15,228 bases of DNA from Methanothrix sp. (GCA_003162615.1 PMNG01000056.1:1-15228); one strand, 5' to 3'. Counted from the first letter of the stretch, positions 1 through 8,056 are shown. A program made the numbers and translations. The notes: generated by a model not told the origin, from the sequence alone.

Positions 1-363
1 CTTGTTTTCAGGTGTGAATCTATGCCTACTACCTCCCCATCGTTCTTAGTTTTTGACTGCCTATTACGACTTTTCGAGTTTGGCGTCTTAACCTACATTC
101 GGTCTATACTTACAACATATTTAAAATTTTTTCGTAATTTTAATTATCACTTGATCTGTATAATCCCATGAAAATTGGATTTCGTATCTTCTGTAGCATC
201 TTTCAAGCAGCATGATGATGTTTCAAGAGCATGATAACGTCCCAAGCTGCAAGATGCTCCAGATAGCGATGATAGCAGAAAGAAAGCGACATTTATCGTA
301 TTAAAAAATGAATAAAGTGTGGTCGTGACAATAAAAGTATCAGTTTTGAAGAACGTCAATTAA
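1..363. other. Left-edge region with no supported gene
   Basis: This AT-rich stretch holds no ORF I would defend. A 70-codon minus-strand frame (359-147) and a 49-codon plus-strand frame from an ATG at 22 have no recognisable family and atypical composition. A short imperfect direct repeat, TTTCAAG followed closely by AGCATGAT, occurs twice around 199-236. A TATA-like ATATTTAAAA lies near 117-126 but leads to no convincing start codon inside the window. Confidence 0.5.
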
Positions 364-720
364 CTACAATGTATCAGCCATGGACAGCATGAGTCTTATG
401 TAGCCCTGAAGGGCAGGGATCTCCTTGGAATAAACGGGTTTCCAATCACATTCTACGATCAACTCCCAGGAGCTGCCTTTTTTTCCGTAGCCGAGAAGAT
501 CATCCATGTAGAACTGTCCCCATTGGACGCCTTCACCCGGACTATCCGAAAATCCGAAGAATTTTCTCCAGTCAGAGTCGTACTCGGCAAAATACCAGTG
601 CATCTTTTTGGAGTTCCGGAGGTGAAGATATATTTTCTCTTCACCGATCCAGTTGCGATTGGATATTCCTGGCAGCTTGCACAACTCTTCAAGGCCTAAT
701 TCGCAGAGCTTCCTGTCCAT
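364..720 (-). CDS. DUF2958-like hypothetical protein (118 aa)
   Basis: This small soluble protein has no signal peptide or membrane segment. Its centre resembles the DUF2958 family: an aromatic-rich strand (HWYFAEYDSDW, about residues 40-50), an FFGF motif, then GQFYMDDLLGYG, matching the family layout of a WYxxEyD strand, an FFG turn, and a GYFsLxEL segment before a final acidic strand (VECDW). Family recognition is from memory of this pattern. DUF2958 has no established biochemical role and is often carried on plasmids and integrated elements. The start is supported by GGAG about 10 nt upstream of the ATG. It stands alone, on the same strand as secF-secD but beyond their terminator, so it is probably transcribed separately. 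Confidence 0.65.
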   Translation of the reverse strand: MDRKLCELGLEELCKLPGISNRNWIGEEKIYLHLRNSKKMHWYFAEYDSDWRKFFGFSDSPGEGVQWGQFYMDDLLGYGKKGSSWELIVECDWKPVYSKEIPALQGYIRLMLSMADTL

Positions 721-898
721 TGAAACGACTCTCCAGTATCATCTATTGCCTCTTATGATCAATACTTCTCTATGCGCAATCTGCCATATCCATCCTTTGC
801 CCTCTAGAAGAGAATCCTAACAGATTCTATTGTTGTTGTATGTTTCTGGGAAGAGCAAAAGCCATTGGTCGCTACAATGAAGAGTGTACTCGAATAGT

Positions 899-944
899 AT
901 AAAAAATATCAAAGAGTTCGGTCTCCCGCCGGAGCTGGCGGGAG
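899..944 (-). terminator. Hairpin plus U-tract downstream of secD
   Basis: A perfect 8-bp GC-rich inverted repeat (CTCCCGCC 923-930 / GGCGGGAG 937-944, 6-nt loop) begins 10 nt after the secD stop codon. Continuing on the minus strand, a T-tract lies at about 905-900. A hairpin followed by a T-run fits a transcription terminator or 3' stabilising structure for the secF-secD operon. Confidence 0.75.
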
Positions 945-953
945 GCTCAATCC

Positions 954-2753
954 CTACTCTTCTTTGGAGTTCTCTTCTTCGTTTTTCCTGCTGCCCTTCT
1001 TTCTCCTGGGTTTTGCAGCCTTTCTTCCGTTGGTCTCTTCCTCGGCTGTATCTTTTCCACTATCTCCCTTGGCGACCACTTTCTTAGAGGTTACCTTGGA
1101 GCTAGATTCCTGTTCGATCGTTTTCGTCTCAGGTTTCTCATCCTCACCGAGGATGTAGTCGGCAATGCTTGCGTACGCCGGCCTGGCTATTCCTACGCCA
1201 ACGACTACACCAATTATTACCGTCACCGCGAAGCCGGTCAGTGCGCCGAAGCCCATAAACGGCAGAGGCAGCATGGCAGCTACGGTTGTTGCAGCCGATC
1301 CTATGATTATGCCCAGGATCTCCATGATCCTCTTCTCGTGCAGGCGGCCGCCGCTGACAGCATATTTGCCTTCGCCCTTGCTGGGCAGTGCCGTAGCTCC
1401 ACGCATCAGCCTGTCGGTGATTATTACAAGCTGGTCGACCCCAGTGCCTATCACAGTGATCAGGCCTGCAATGGCCGCCAGGTCTAGCTGCTGTCCTAAA
1501 GCGGACAGTACGGCCAGGATCATGATAACCTCGCTTGTGGATGTGGCCGTCAGAGGCAGGACTATTCGTCTTACCCTGTACCTCCAGTAGATCATGCCGC
1601 CTACCGCTAGAAGGGCCAGCAGTCCTGCTACCACGATCTGTATCTTGAACTGGTTCCCCAGGGCGGCAGTAACCTGTCCGGATCCAATTACCTTGACGTT
1701 AACCGGCAAGGCTCCTTCTTTGAGGTCGATGTAAAGCACTTTGGCTTTCTGGGACCCGGCATCCCCTGTTCCAACCTCAGCCACCATGCTTCGAGATGGA
1801 GTTTTCTGAAGGCTTGCTGCCAGCTCAGGGGCCAGCGGGGCGGAGAAGATCTGGTCCTTATCAAGGTACATGGAGAGCTCGTGAGCCGTGGGGTTTTTGG
1901 TGGCTCCGGAATCTATAGCCGCTTTTTGCAGGATCTTTGCCCCGTCGTCAGACAAAGTGAAGGGCACTCCCCACATGCCCTGATTGTTCGATGGAATATC
2001 CACGGATTCGACTGCGTCGCCGTACAGCACGTGCTCAGTCTCGTTATTTTGGGTCTGGATCCTTATCTCGAACTTACCGGGCGTTCCTACCAGGTCCTGG
2101 GCCTGCGCAACGTTCAGTCCAGCCATGTCTATCAGGATGTACTGGCTGCCAACAACCCTGACCTTGATGTCTTTAAGGCCCAGGCGGTTGAGCTTCTGAT
2201 CTAGAACACTCTTGGTATCCTGCACGGTCTGCGGAGTCAAGCCTTCCACGAACCCCTGTGGGCTGGTATCCACAGATCCTCCGACCGGTGCCAGGATCGC
2301 GTTCAACGATTCCCTGGTTGTATTCGTCCTGATCTCATATTGGACCGGTTCGACTCCCACTACCTTCACATCTGCGTCCAGGGCGTTCTTGAGATAGTTC
2401 GCGACAACCGACTCCGGAGAGGTCGATATGGTGATCCTGGTCGTGTTATTTCTCTCCGCCACCTTTGAGCCAGAATAACCCAATTTGTTTAACAGATCGG
2501 TTGAAACGGCGCCGTTGACGGTTACGACGTATCCGTCGCTCAGCGTTTGAACAGAACTGGTATTGAACTGCTGCTCTAGAATCTTCGATGAATCGACGTT
2601 CAGCTCGACTATTGCACCTTCAAGCTGGAGCTGGAGCGATGATCCGCCCTGTATGTCAATGCCGTAATTCACGCCGTGTACAGCTATGAATATGATTGAC
2701 AGTGATATTGCAGCCAAGTACAGGAGTATTCTCGGGTTCTGGGAGAGCTTCAT
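954..2753 (-). CDS. secD: Protein translocase subunit SecD (archaeal)
   Basis: SecD is a membrane RND-type accessory subunit of the Sec translocon that works with SecF to aid protein export. The product is 599 aa. TM1 spans about residues 8-26 and is followed by the family signature GIDIQGG (31-37; GLDLRGG in bacteria). A large extracytoplasmic region ends near residue 375, and a C-terminal bundle of five membrane helices follows. I chose the ATG at 2753 rather than the in-frame ATG at 2801. It forms an ATGA overlap with the secF stop, has GGAGG 8 nt upstream, and puts the first membrane helix at the N-terminus. The last 60 or so residues are an unusual hydrophilic tail rich in Lys and Glu. 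SecF-then-SecD order is typical of archaea. Confidence 0.95.
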   Translation of the reverse strand: MKLSQNPRILLYLAAISLSIIFIAVHGVNYGIDIQGGSSLQLQLEGAIVELNVDSSKILEQQFNTSSVQTLSDGYVVTVNGAVSTDLLNKLGYSGSKVAERNNTTRITISTSPESVVANYLKNALDADVKVVGVEPVQYEIRTNTTRESLNAILAPVGGSVDTSPQGFVEGLTPQTVQDTKSVLDQKLNRLGLKDIKVRVVGSQYILIDMAGLNVAQAQDLVGTPGKFEIRIQTQNNETEHVLYGDAVESVDIPSNNQGMWGVPFTLSDDGAKILQKAAIDSGATKNPTAHELSMYLDKDQIFSAPLAPELAASLQKTPSRSMVAEVGTGDAGSQKAKVLYIDLKEGALPVNVKVIGSGQVTAALGNQFKIQIVVAGLLALLAVGGMIYWRYRVRRIVLPLTATSTSEVIMILAVLSALGQQLDLAAIAGLITVIGTGVDQLVIITDRLMRGATALPSKGEGKYAVSGGRLHEKRIMEILGIIIGSAATTVAAMLPLPFMGFGALTGFAVTVIIGVVVGVGIARPAYASIADYILGEDEKPETKTIEQESSSKVTSKKVVAKGDSGKDTAEEETNGRKAAKPRRKKGSRKNEEENSKEE

Positions 2754-3649
2754 TCCTTGCGCCTCCCAACTACCGCCTTCTTGGGGCGGCTCATGTACCA
2801 TCTTATGGCCTGAGCGTTTGTAATCCAGGTGTTGAAGATATCGGCGAACAATCCAAAGAGCAAAACCGTTGAGATGTCAGCGATTACGTCCATCCTAGTG
2901 AAAGACGGGACCACCAGATAGAGTAGGTTCGATGCTATGAAAAGGGCCAGAACAGCGGCAATTGTCGTGCCCGTCATCATCAGCCCGGTAGTCATGGCGC
3001 TGACTATTGTTTCATCTACTGTGAGAGTCTGTCTCGGCGTCAAAGCCGTCTTTGTTAGCAAAATATTCGTGTCCACGGAATAGCCGATGAGCATCAATAG
3101 AGCTGCCACTGTTCCCAGGGACAGCTTGACCCCCGTTATGTTCATAGATGCAGCAGCTATCGATATATCCAAAATAGCGCAAAGGACCACAATACCGGAT
3201 ACCAGAGGCGTCCTGAATATTACAAAGACCACTATGGCCATCAGTATAAAGGATATCGGTATGTATCGAAGCGCCTGTGACAGAAGACTTTGGCTGTATA
3301 CCGGCCCCATGTAACTTATATCCGCATCCTTAAACTGAGTGTTGACCAGCTTGGCCAGATTGGTGTAATCGGATTCGCTCATGGACCCGAATTGGACCAT
3401 GTAGCGGCTACCGACTTTACTGACATCGGTAATAGGATACGCCGCCAGCTGTTTGGTTATTGTCTCTTGCGATCCAACTGCAGGCACCGTTACAACGGCG
3501 CCTCCTGTAAACTCAACGCCTAGATTAATAGGTGAACCTGTGCTGAGATAATTTGCTCCCAGGATGATAAATGCTATAACTGCAATCGTTATGGGAAGCA
3601 TCAATATTTTCCTGGGTGGGTACTTTGAAACTACATCCTGAAGATCCAT
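2750..3649 (-). CDS. secF: Protein translocase subunit SecF (archaeal)
   Basis: SecF pairs with SecD in the membrane and promotes late steps of Sec-dependent export. The product is 299 aa with TM1 at about residues 15-34, the family motif GVEFTGG (44-50), a short extracytoplasmic domain, and then five more hydrophobic helices. The end is basic (RPKKAVVGRRKE). The ATG at 3649 has a GAGGAG ribosome-binding site about 6 nt upstream. Its TGA overlaps the secD ATG, so the two are translationally coupled. The length fits an archaeal SecF, and no key region appears to be missing. Confidence 0.95.
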   Translation of the reverse strand: MDLQDVVSKYPPRKILMLPITIAVIAFIILGANYLSTGSPINLGVEFTGGAVVTVPAVGSQETITKQLAAYPITDVSKVGSRYMVQFGSMSESDYTNLAKLVNTQFKDADISYMGPVYSQSLLSQALRYIPISFILMAIVVFVIFRTPLVSGIVVLCAILDISIAAASMNITGVKLSLGTVAALLMLIGYSVDTNILLTKTALTPRQTLTVDETIVSAMTTGLMMTGTTIAAVLALFIASNLLYLVVPSFTRMDVIADISTVLLFGLFADIFNTWITNAQAIRWYMSRPKKAVVGRRKE

Positions 3650-3700
3650 ACAAGTCTCCTCGAACTCACCGCTATGTTGTCCCGTGAATTAGTAACCTAA

Positions 3701-3718
3701 TCACTATTTTTTTTAATT
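3701..3718 (-). promoter_or_regulatory. Probable promoter of secF-secD
   Basis: On the minus strand an AT-only run (ATTAAAAAAAATAG) lies about 55-65 nt upstream of the secF ATG, after a TGCA stretch. It is the only TATA-like element in the 122-bp gap between the Hps-RraA stop and secF, and would place transcription start near 3675-3680 with a leader of about 30 nt carrying the GAGGAG site. The match to the TATA consensus is loose. Confidence 0.4.
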
Positions 3719-3771
3719 GCATATCGCGCCCTTCAGAATACTTCAATCTATTTACGACTATCGTTTCGGTG

Positions 3772-5052
3772 TTAGACCTTTTCCCACTTTTTGAGTTTGG
3801 CGACTTGGGACAAGGTGCTTCCGCGCCTAATCTCTTCGTACATCCTGGACTCGTTCTTCTCCACTTCTTTGGCCCGTCTGGCTATCTCATAGGCCCGCTC
3901 CCTGGGGATGACAACCACGCCGCTGTCATCTCCTACTATGTAATCACCGGGCTTGACCAACTGGCCGCCGCACGTGATTTCGGCGTTGATCTCCCCCATG
4001 CCTTTGGGCTCACCGGCGTTCGGCACTATAGCTGAGGCGAAGACTGGATAGTTCATTGCTCTGATCTCGTCCACATCCCTGACGGCACCATCTATCACAA
4101 CTCCTTCGATCCCTTTTATCTTGCAGCTAAGGGTGGCGAGGCCCCCCCATGGGGCGACATAATTACTTCCGTTATATACCACTATCACTTTTCCTGGTCC
4201 GCCAAGGTCTATGGCTTCGACGCTCTTGGCCCAGTCTCCTGCAAAGGTCTGGACTGTGATGGCAGTGCCAGCTATCTTAGTCCCAGCGTTTATGGGATGG
4301 ATGTCGCGCATGGCTCCCTTTCTGTGCATCGCATCAGAGATGTTGGGGGTGGACACTTCTTTGAGCAGGGAGATAAGCTCCTCTTCCATGCTCTTGCGTG
4401 GCCGCGCACTGGCACTGGCATGATCAATGGAATCTCTGATCTTTCTTGCAGATCCCGTCACATCTGCTGATCGGACTATATTTCCACCGACGATTACTAT
4501 GGAAGCTCCACTGGAGATTGCATCCGCTCCGGAGTCAGCATCTATTCCCCCGGCTGCGGCCACGGGCAAATTGACCTCTTTTAGAATTTGGTCCAGAAGA
4601 CCGATGTTGTCGCGACCGGTCATCTGCTGGTCTATCCCTGCATGAACGCAGATATAGTCCACTCCCAGCATCTCCAGCTCTTTCGACCGTTTCACCGGAT
4701 CAGTCACCGTGAGAAGATCCATCATTATCTGAACACCGTATTTCCGCGCTGCTCTGAGGGCATCCTCCACGGTAGAGTTGTCCGAAGTGGCAAGCAAGGC
4801 CACAACGTCTGCTCCAGCCTTTGCCGCCATCTCCACTTCCATTGCGCCCGTGTCCACTGTCTTCATGTCGGCGACTATCTTTACTCCAGGGAGGGCCTTC
4901 TTCATCTCGCGCACAGCGTCCATCCCCTCGCTCTTTATGAGAGGAGTTCCGGCCTCGATCCAGTCTGCGCCTCCTGCTATTGCCTCCTTTGCTATCTGTA
5001 TAGACCTGTCCAGCTCTAGAAGATCTAGGGCTACTTGTAGAATGGGTTTAAT
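3772..5052 (-). CDS. Bifunctional 3-hexulose-6-phosphate synthase / RraA-family protein
   Basis: This two-domain enzyme has 426 aa if started at ATT 5052. Residues 1 to about 212 form the hexulose-phosphate synthase TIM barrel, with DMKTVD (Asp62, Lys64, Asp67) as the metal and substrate motif, VHAGIDQQ, and phosphate-binding AGGID and VGGNIVRS. In archaea lacking the oxidative pentose phosphate route, Hps interconverts formaldehyde plus ribulose 5-phosphate and hexulose 6-phosphate, and so supplies pentoses. Residues from about 222 to the end match the RraA / HMG-aldolase fold: STPNISDAM, GGLATLSCK, VIDGAVRDVDEI and GDDSGVVVIP. This fusion is known in methanogens. The first ATG in frame (4923) would remove the conserved first strand. 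Upstream codons read IKPILQVALDLLELD, an exact family N-terminus, and the only plausible start before an in-frame TGA (5061-5059) is ATT. Confidence 0.9.
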   Translation of the reverse strand: MKPILQVALDLLELDRSIQIAKEAIAGGADWIEAGTPLIKSEGMDAVREMKKALPGVKIVADMKTVDTGAMEVEMAAKAGADVVALLATSDNSTVEDALRAARKYGVQIMMDLLTVTDPVKRSKELEMLGVDYICVHAGIDQQMTGRDNIGLLDQILKEVNLPVAAAGGIDADSGADAISSGASIVIVGGNIVRSADVTGSARKIRDSIDHASASARPRKSMEEELISLLKEVSTPNISDAMHRKGAMRDIHPINAGTKIAGTAITVQTFAGDWAKSVEAIDLGGPGKVIVVYNGSNYVAPWGGLATLSCKIKGIEGVVIDGAVRDVDEIRAMNYPVFASAIVPNAGEPKGMGEINAEITCGGQLVKPGDYIVGDDSGVVVIPRERAYEIARRAKEVEKNESRMYEEIRRGSTLSQVAKLKKWEKV

Positions 5053-5066
5053 AGCACATCACCACC
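5053..5066 (-). promoter_or_regulatory. Ribosome-binding site that fixes the ATT start of hps-rraA
   Basis: On the minus strand GGTGGTGAT lies immediately upstream, 5 nt before the ATT at 5052. It matches eight of nine bases of GGAGGTGAT, the complement of the archaeal 16S rRNA tail. An ATG and GTGs nearby are in other frames (the ATG frame stops after three codons), so this site supports initiation on ATT. Confidence 0.65.
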
Positions 5067-5095
5067 AAAGCAGCACAGATTTAGGTAAACTGAGC

Positions 5096-6007
5096 ATGGT
5101 ATATAAAATGAAGCTGGCGGAGATTTCTGAAATAGAGCTTGATGACGCGCCCTTCGGGCCGAGTACGTTTACGTTCACCAAGCTTCACGGGAACGGAAAT
5201 GACTTCATACTGATAGATGAGATGGCCCGGGAATTCGTCCCTGAGGTCGCCAAAGGTCAGTTCGCAGTACGCTGTTGCAGCCGCAACTTCGGCATTGGTG
5301 GAGATGGGGTACTCTTCATGACCGGCAGCGGCAGAGCTGATCTAGGTATGAGACTCTTTCAGCCTGACGGATCTGAGGCAGAGATGTGCGGTAACGGCGT
5401 AAGGTGTCTGGCCAAGTACGCCTGGGAGACGGGCTACGTTGGCGAGTCCTTCGAGGTGGACACTCTGGCTGGAATAATATCAATCCAGGTCCGAGAAATG
5501 GATAACAACTTCTGGGCCAGGGTGGACATGGGGGTTCCCAGCTTCGAGCGGCCGTGCATTCCGGCCATAGGCCAAGGCCAGTTCCTTATGGAGCCTTTAG
5601 AAGGTTTGGACGTCTCCGCCGTCAACACTGGTGTTCCCCATTCGGTCATCTTCGTCGAGGATCTCGATCTCCCCATCGAAGAGATTGCCCCGCAGATAAG
5701 GTACAGCTCGATCTTTCCAGAGGGAACCAACGTGAACTTCGTAAAGGCTGGAGACCCCTTCGAGATCAGAACCTTCGAGCGCGGAGTGGAGGGGGAGACC
5801 TTCTCCTGCGGTACTGGTGCGGTGGCCAGCGCAGCGGTAGCTAGAAAGCTGGATCTAGTAGGAGACGAAGTGCTGGTGGGAACGAAAGGTGGTCCTCTGA
5901 TAGTGTCCTTTGAAGGCAAAAGAGCATTCCTTGAAGGACCAGCAGTTACAGTCTACCAAGGAGAGCTGAGCGACGAGTATAGATGGAACCTGTCCCAAGA
6001 GCTGTGA
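5096..6007 (+). CDS. dapF: Diaminopimelate epimerase
   Basis: DapF interconverts LL- and meso-diaminopimelate in lysine biosynthesis. The two catalytic cysteines are in EMCGNGVRC (Cys98) and FSCGTGAVASA (Cys238), counting from the ATG at 5096. The substrate-binding N-terminal motif KLHGNGNDF and the FEVDTLAG segment are also present. The open frame extends back into the divergent gene, so the start must be chosen. ATG 5096 has AGGT 9 nt upstream, whereas ATG 5108 lacks a clear site. Either adds about 25 residues before the usual family start (FTKLHG), giving 303 or 299 aa against roughly 270-290 commonly. It is divergent from hps-rraA and probably cotranscribed with the downstream secreted protein gene 18 nt away. 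Confidence 0.93.
   Translation: MVYKMKLAEISEIELDDAPFGPSTFTFTKLHGNGNDFILIDEMAREFVPEVAKGQFAVRCCSRNFGIGGDGVLFMTGSGRADLGMRLFQPDGSEAEMCGNGVRCLAKYAWETGYVGESFEVDTLAGIISIQVREMDNNFWARVDMGVPSFERPCIPAIGQGQFLMEPLEGLDVSAVNTGVPHSVIFVEDLDLPIEEIAPQIRYSSIFPEGTNVNFVKAGDPFEIRTFERGVEGETFSCGTGAVASAAVARKLDLVGDEVLVGTKGGPLIVSFEGKRAFLEGPAVTVYQGELSDEYRWNLSQEL
5100..5108 (-). promoter_or_regulatory. TATA box of hps-rraA
   Basis: On the minus strand TTTTATATACC lies about 50 nt upstream of the ATT start, which would give transcription start near 5075-5078 and a leader of about 25 nt with the strong Shine-Dalgarno. It lies between two candidate dapF start codons on the other strand. Because the core is nearly symmetric it could also be read toward dapF, but no good start codon lies downstream in that case. 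Confidence 0.55.
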
Positions 6008-6025
6008 TAACAGGAGTCTGATCTA

Positions 6026-6463
6026 ATGATAAAGGAGGCCATAATCGTCGGGTTGTGCCTGATTGTCATCTTTCCAGCCATGGCAGCGCATTATACCATG
6101 GAGATAGGAAGCAAGAGCAATCCTCATGCCCATCTCTTCTCATACGACCAGAAATTCGAGGAGAGCACCGACCTCAAAAACTATATGATGAAAGTGAGCG
6201 CCTCCAAGCAGTTTACGGATGCCACCCGCCTCTCGACTAGAATGTCCCTACAGGCCAATAAAAATTTAACAGAAATCGATATCAACGCCGATTTCATAGG
6301 GATAGGCCGAATAGGCTACGTTGTCCTGGACCCAGAGACAGGTAATCCGAAAGATGAGATGGCCGACATCAATCACATGTACGTTGGCAACTTCAGCCTA
6401 GACGAGCACTTTTTGGTAATAAAAGATCACCTGAGCGAGGCGGGCTTCCTGCCCTGCGTCTGA
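6026..6463 (+). CDS. Small secreted protein of unknown function
   Basis: I do not recognise the family. The 145-aa product begins with a clear signal peptide: Lys3 and Glu4, a hydrophobic core AIIVGLCLIVIF, and an AMAA cleavage region near residue 21. The mature part is small and mixed, with a strand-rich region (FIGIGRIGYVVLDPETG), sequons NLT and NFS, and a C-terminal Cys. GGAG lies 9 nt upstream of the ATG. It starts 18 nt after dapF on the same strand, so the two are likely transcribed together, although no functional link to lysine synthesis is apparent. Its last 37 bp overlap the 3' end of the convergent DHH gene, so both proteins share that DNA in opposite directions. Confidence 0.75.
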   Translation: MIKEAIIVGLCLIVIFPAMAAHYTMEIGSKSNPHAHLFSYDQKFEESTDLKNYMMKVSASKQFTDATRLSTRMSLQANKNLTEIDINADFIGIGRIGYVVLDPETGNPKDEMADINHMYVGNFSLDEHFLVIKDHLSEAGFLPCV

Positions 6464-7872
6464 CCACTGAGCTGGCGTCCAACAACGACATCTACCATCT
6501 CCAGGAATTCTTCGCGAGCCTTTAGCGGGATGGTTGCTCCGGCTGCCACGTTGTGACCTCCTCCAACGCCGCCCAGGGCGTGCGAGACTTCTGACATGGC
6601 TTCCGATAGGTCAAGACCCGATCTGACCAAGTCCCTGGTTCCCCTTGCGGATACCTTTATATCTCCTTCAGGAGTCCGGGCAAAGGCCAGAATGGGCATG
6701 GATCTGTCCGCCATCTGGAAGCACATGCCAGCCACAATTCCCACGATTGTGTCCAATATGGAGGCTCCTGCATCGAAGTACTGGATGTTCTTCAAGGGCG
6801 TGATCCCCTTCTCGCTCACAAGCTTTAGGCCGTTAACCAGGTTTTGCCTGTGCTGTTTGAGAAGGTCGCGCGCCTCACCGAAAGCCTTCTCACGGTCTCC
6901 CATGCATACCTTTAGGCCAACTTCTGAATGTCCGTAGCGAGCGGTGGCATTCAGCAGAGTGGAGTACTCGCTGGCGTCTCTAAGTTCAGTACCCTCCACC
7001 TCCCGCAGAAGAGTGTAGACCTCTCCCACCAGACGTTCCAATTTTGTTTGGGAGATCCCGCTACGCAGTCCCCGCCTTACCAGGGAGGAGACCATTCGTG
7101 CCTTCTCATCCTGGTTCAGGTCTATCCAGCGTCTCCACTTCTCGCCTCCCAGGCGGATCCCAACCTCCTTTAAAAAGGCGATGCAAGCGTCCTCATCACC
7201 GGACAGTCCCGGAACATACGGATCCTGGGAGTACTCCAGCATCTTATAGACAGGTCGGGTCTGCTTGCCAAATAGCTTCAGGTCTTTGCCGAAGTGAAGG
7301 ACCCCAGCCTTAGAGCCAATCTCAAGAATCACGCGGTTAATCCCCACCAGCTGGCCTGCGTTCAGGTCTTGGAGATCCCCCACTGCGCCAACAACTGCTA
7401 GGTCGGAGAGATCGTCGTTTCTCGAGGATAAAGCACGGGAGAGAAGAAAAGACGCACCGCTGCCGCTAAGCTCTGTGGCTCCATCTGCTCCAACGAGATG
7501 AGGATTGATGTGGGCCACAGGTCCTGTCTCGCCCTCTGGTCCAGGCCTGTGATGATCGACAATAATGGCACGAATGCCTAATTCACAGATCTCCTTCACC
7601 ATGCCGCTGCCTAGATCGGTGAACACAACTAGACCTGCGCCAAGGTTTGCGATCTGCTCTAGGGCAGACCTATCGAGCTGTCTGAAAAATTGAGGCTTGT
7701 ATTCTATCCCGCATCTCTCAAAGGCTGTGCAGATTATACCTGATGATGTCAAGCCATCTGCATCAACATGAGATGCCACCACAATTTGATCATTCTTGGA
7801 GATCTCAACCGTCGCCTTGGCACAAATGCCAACCAGCTCGGAATACTTCTTCCCGATCTCCTCAGTCTCCAT
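6427..7872 (-). CDS. RecJ-like DHH-family phosphoesterase / single-strand exonuclease
   Basis: This is an archaeal RecJ-like (GAN-type) nuclease or related DHH phosphoesterase, 481 aa. All DHH catalytic motifs are present: HVDADG (35-40), FTDLGSG with Asp86, VDHHRPG with Asp106-His107-His108, and GAVGD with Asp166. The C-terminal DHHA1 domain ends in the substrate-binding GGGHNVAAG (about 437-445). Members act on single-stranded DNA or on RNA in the 5'-3' or 3'-5' direction, and some bind the replication factor GINS. Which of these applies cannot be read from sequence. No Shine-Dalgarno precedes the ATG, but a TATA box centred 25 nt upstream suggests a leaderless transcript. It is convergent with, and overlaps, the secreted protein gene. 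Confidence 0.9.
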   Translation of the reverse strand: METEEIGKKYSELVGICAKATVEISKNDQIVVASHVDADGLTSSGIICTAFERCGIEYKPQFFRQLDRSALEQIANLGAGLVVFTDLGSGMVKEICELGIRAIIVDHHRPGPEGETGPVAHINPHLVGADGATELSGSGASFLLSRALSSRNDDLSDLAVVGAVGDLQDLNAGQLVGINRVILEIGSKAGVLHFGKDLKLFGKQTRPVYKMLEYSQDPYVPGLSGDEDACIAFLKEVGIRLGGEKWRRWIDLNQDEKARMVSSLVRRGLRSGISQTKLERLVGEVYTLLREVEGTELRDASEYSTLLNATARYGHSEVGLKVCMGDREKAFGEARDLLKQHRQNLVNGLKLVSEKGITPLKNIQYFDAGASILDTIVGIVAGMCFQMADRSMPILAFARTPEGDIKVSARGTRDLVRSGLDLSEAMSEVSHALGGVGGGHNVAAGATIPLKAREEFLEMVDVVVGRQLSGQTQGRKPASLR

Positions 7873-7890
7873 AACGGTAATTCTGCAGTG

Positions 7891-7903
7891 GAAAATTATA
7901 AGG
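7891..7903 (-). promoter_or_regulatory. TATA box for a leaderless DHH-nuclease transcript
   Basis: On the minus strand CCTTATAATTTTC is centred about 25 nt upstream of the ATG at 7872. This puts transcription start at or next to the start codon, in keeping with the absence of a Shine-Dalgarno sequence there. Confidence 0.6.
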
Positions 7904-8024
7904 TTTTGGCTTAGGGAGAGAATATATTCAATCTCTTAAGACCAGTGCTATTGCCTGATGCTCGTCCGTCATCTTCGTAAAGACCCGCTTTGATTATCCG
8001 ATCACGCTTCTTTGCAGTGACGTT

Positions 8025-8056
8025 ACCGCTGTTTGACAAAGCGGTTCGATAATCGA
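8025..8056. repeat. Hairpin and palindrome in the 7873-8114 gap
   Basis: ACCGCT (8025-8030) and AGCGGT (8040-8045) form an inverted repeat. It is followed directly by TCGATAATCGA (8046-8056), an odd-length perfect palindrome. A related GATTATC lies near 7992. The 3' end of the secreted-protein gene (8115) is on one side and the DHH promoter on the other. It may be a terminator-type structure or an operator. There is no T-run adjacent. Confidence 0.4.

Noticed and set aside
147..359. 70-codon minus-strand frame at the left edge
   Set aside because: AT-rich, with low-complexity Phe/Ser/Thr composition and no recognisable motif or start signal.
2754..2801. Upstream ATG of secD inside secF
   Set aside because: It would add 16 residues before the first membrane helix with no ribosome-binding site, whereas ATG 2753 has GGAGG and the usual ATGA overlap.
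4778..5095. Extension of dapF to the far upstream start in the same frame
   Set aside because: The extra 106 residues are the antisense of the conserved Hps N-terminal region and are absent from DapF proteins.
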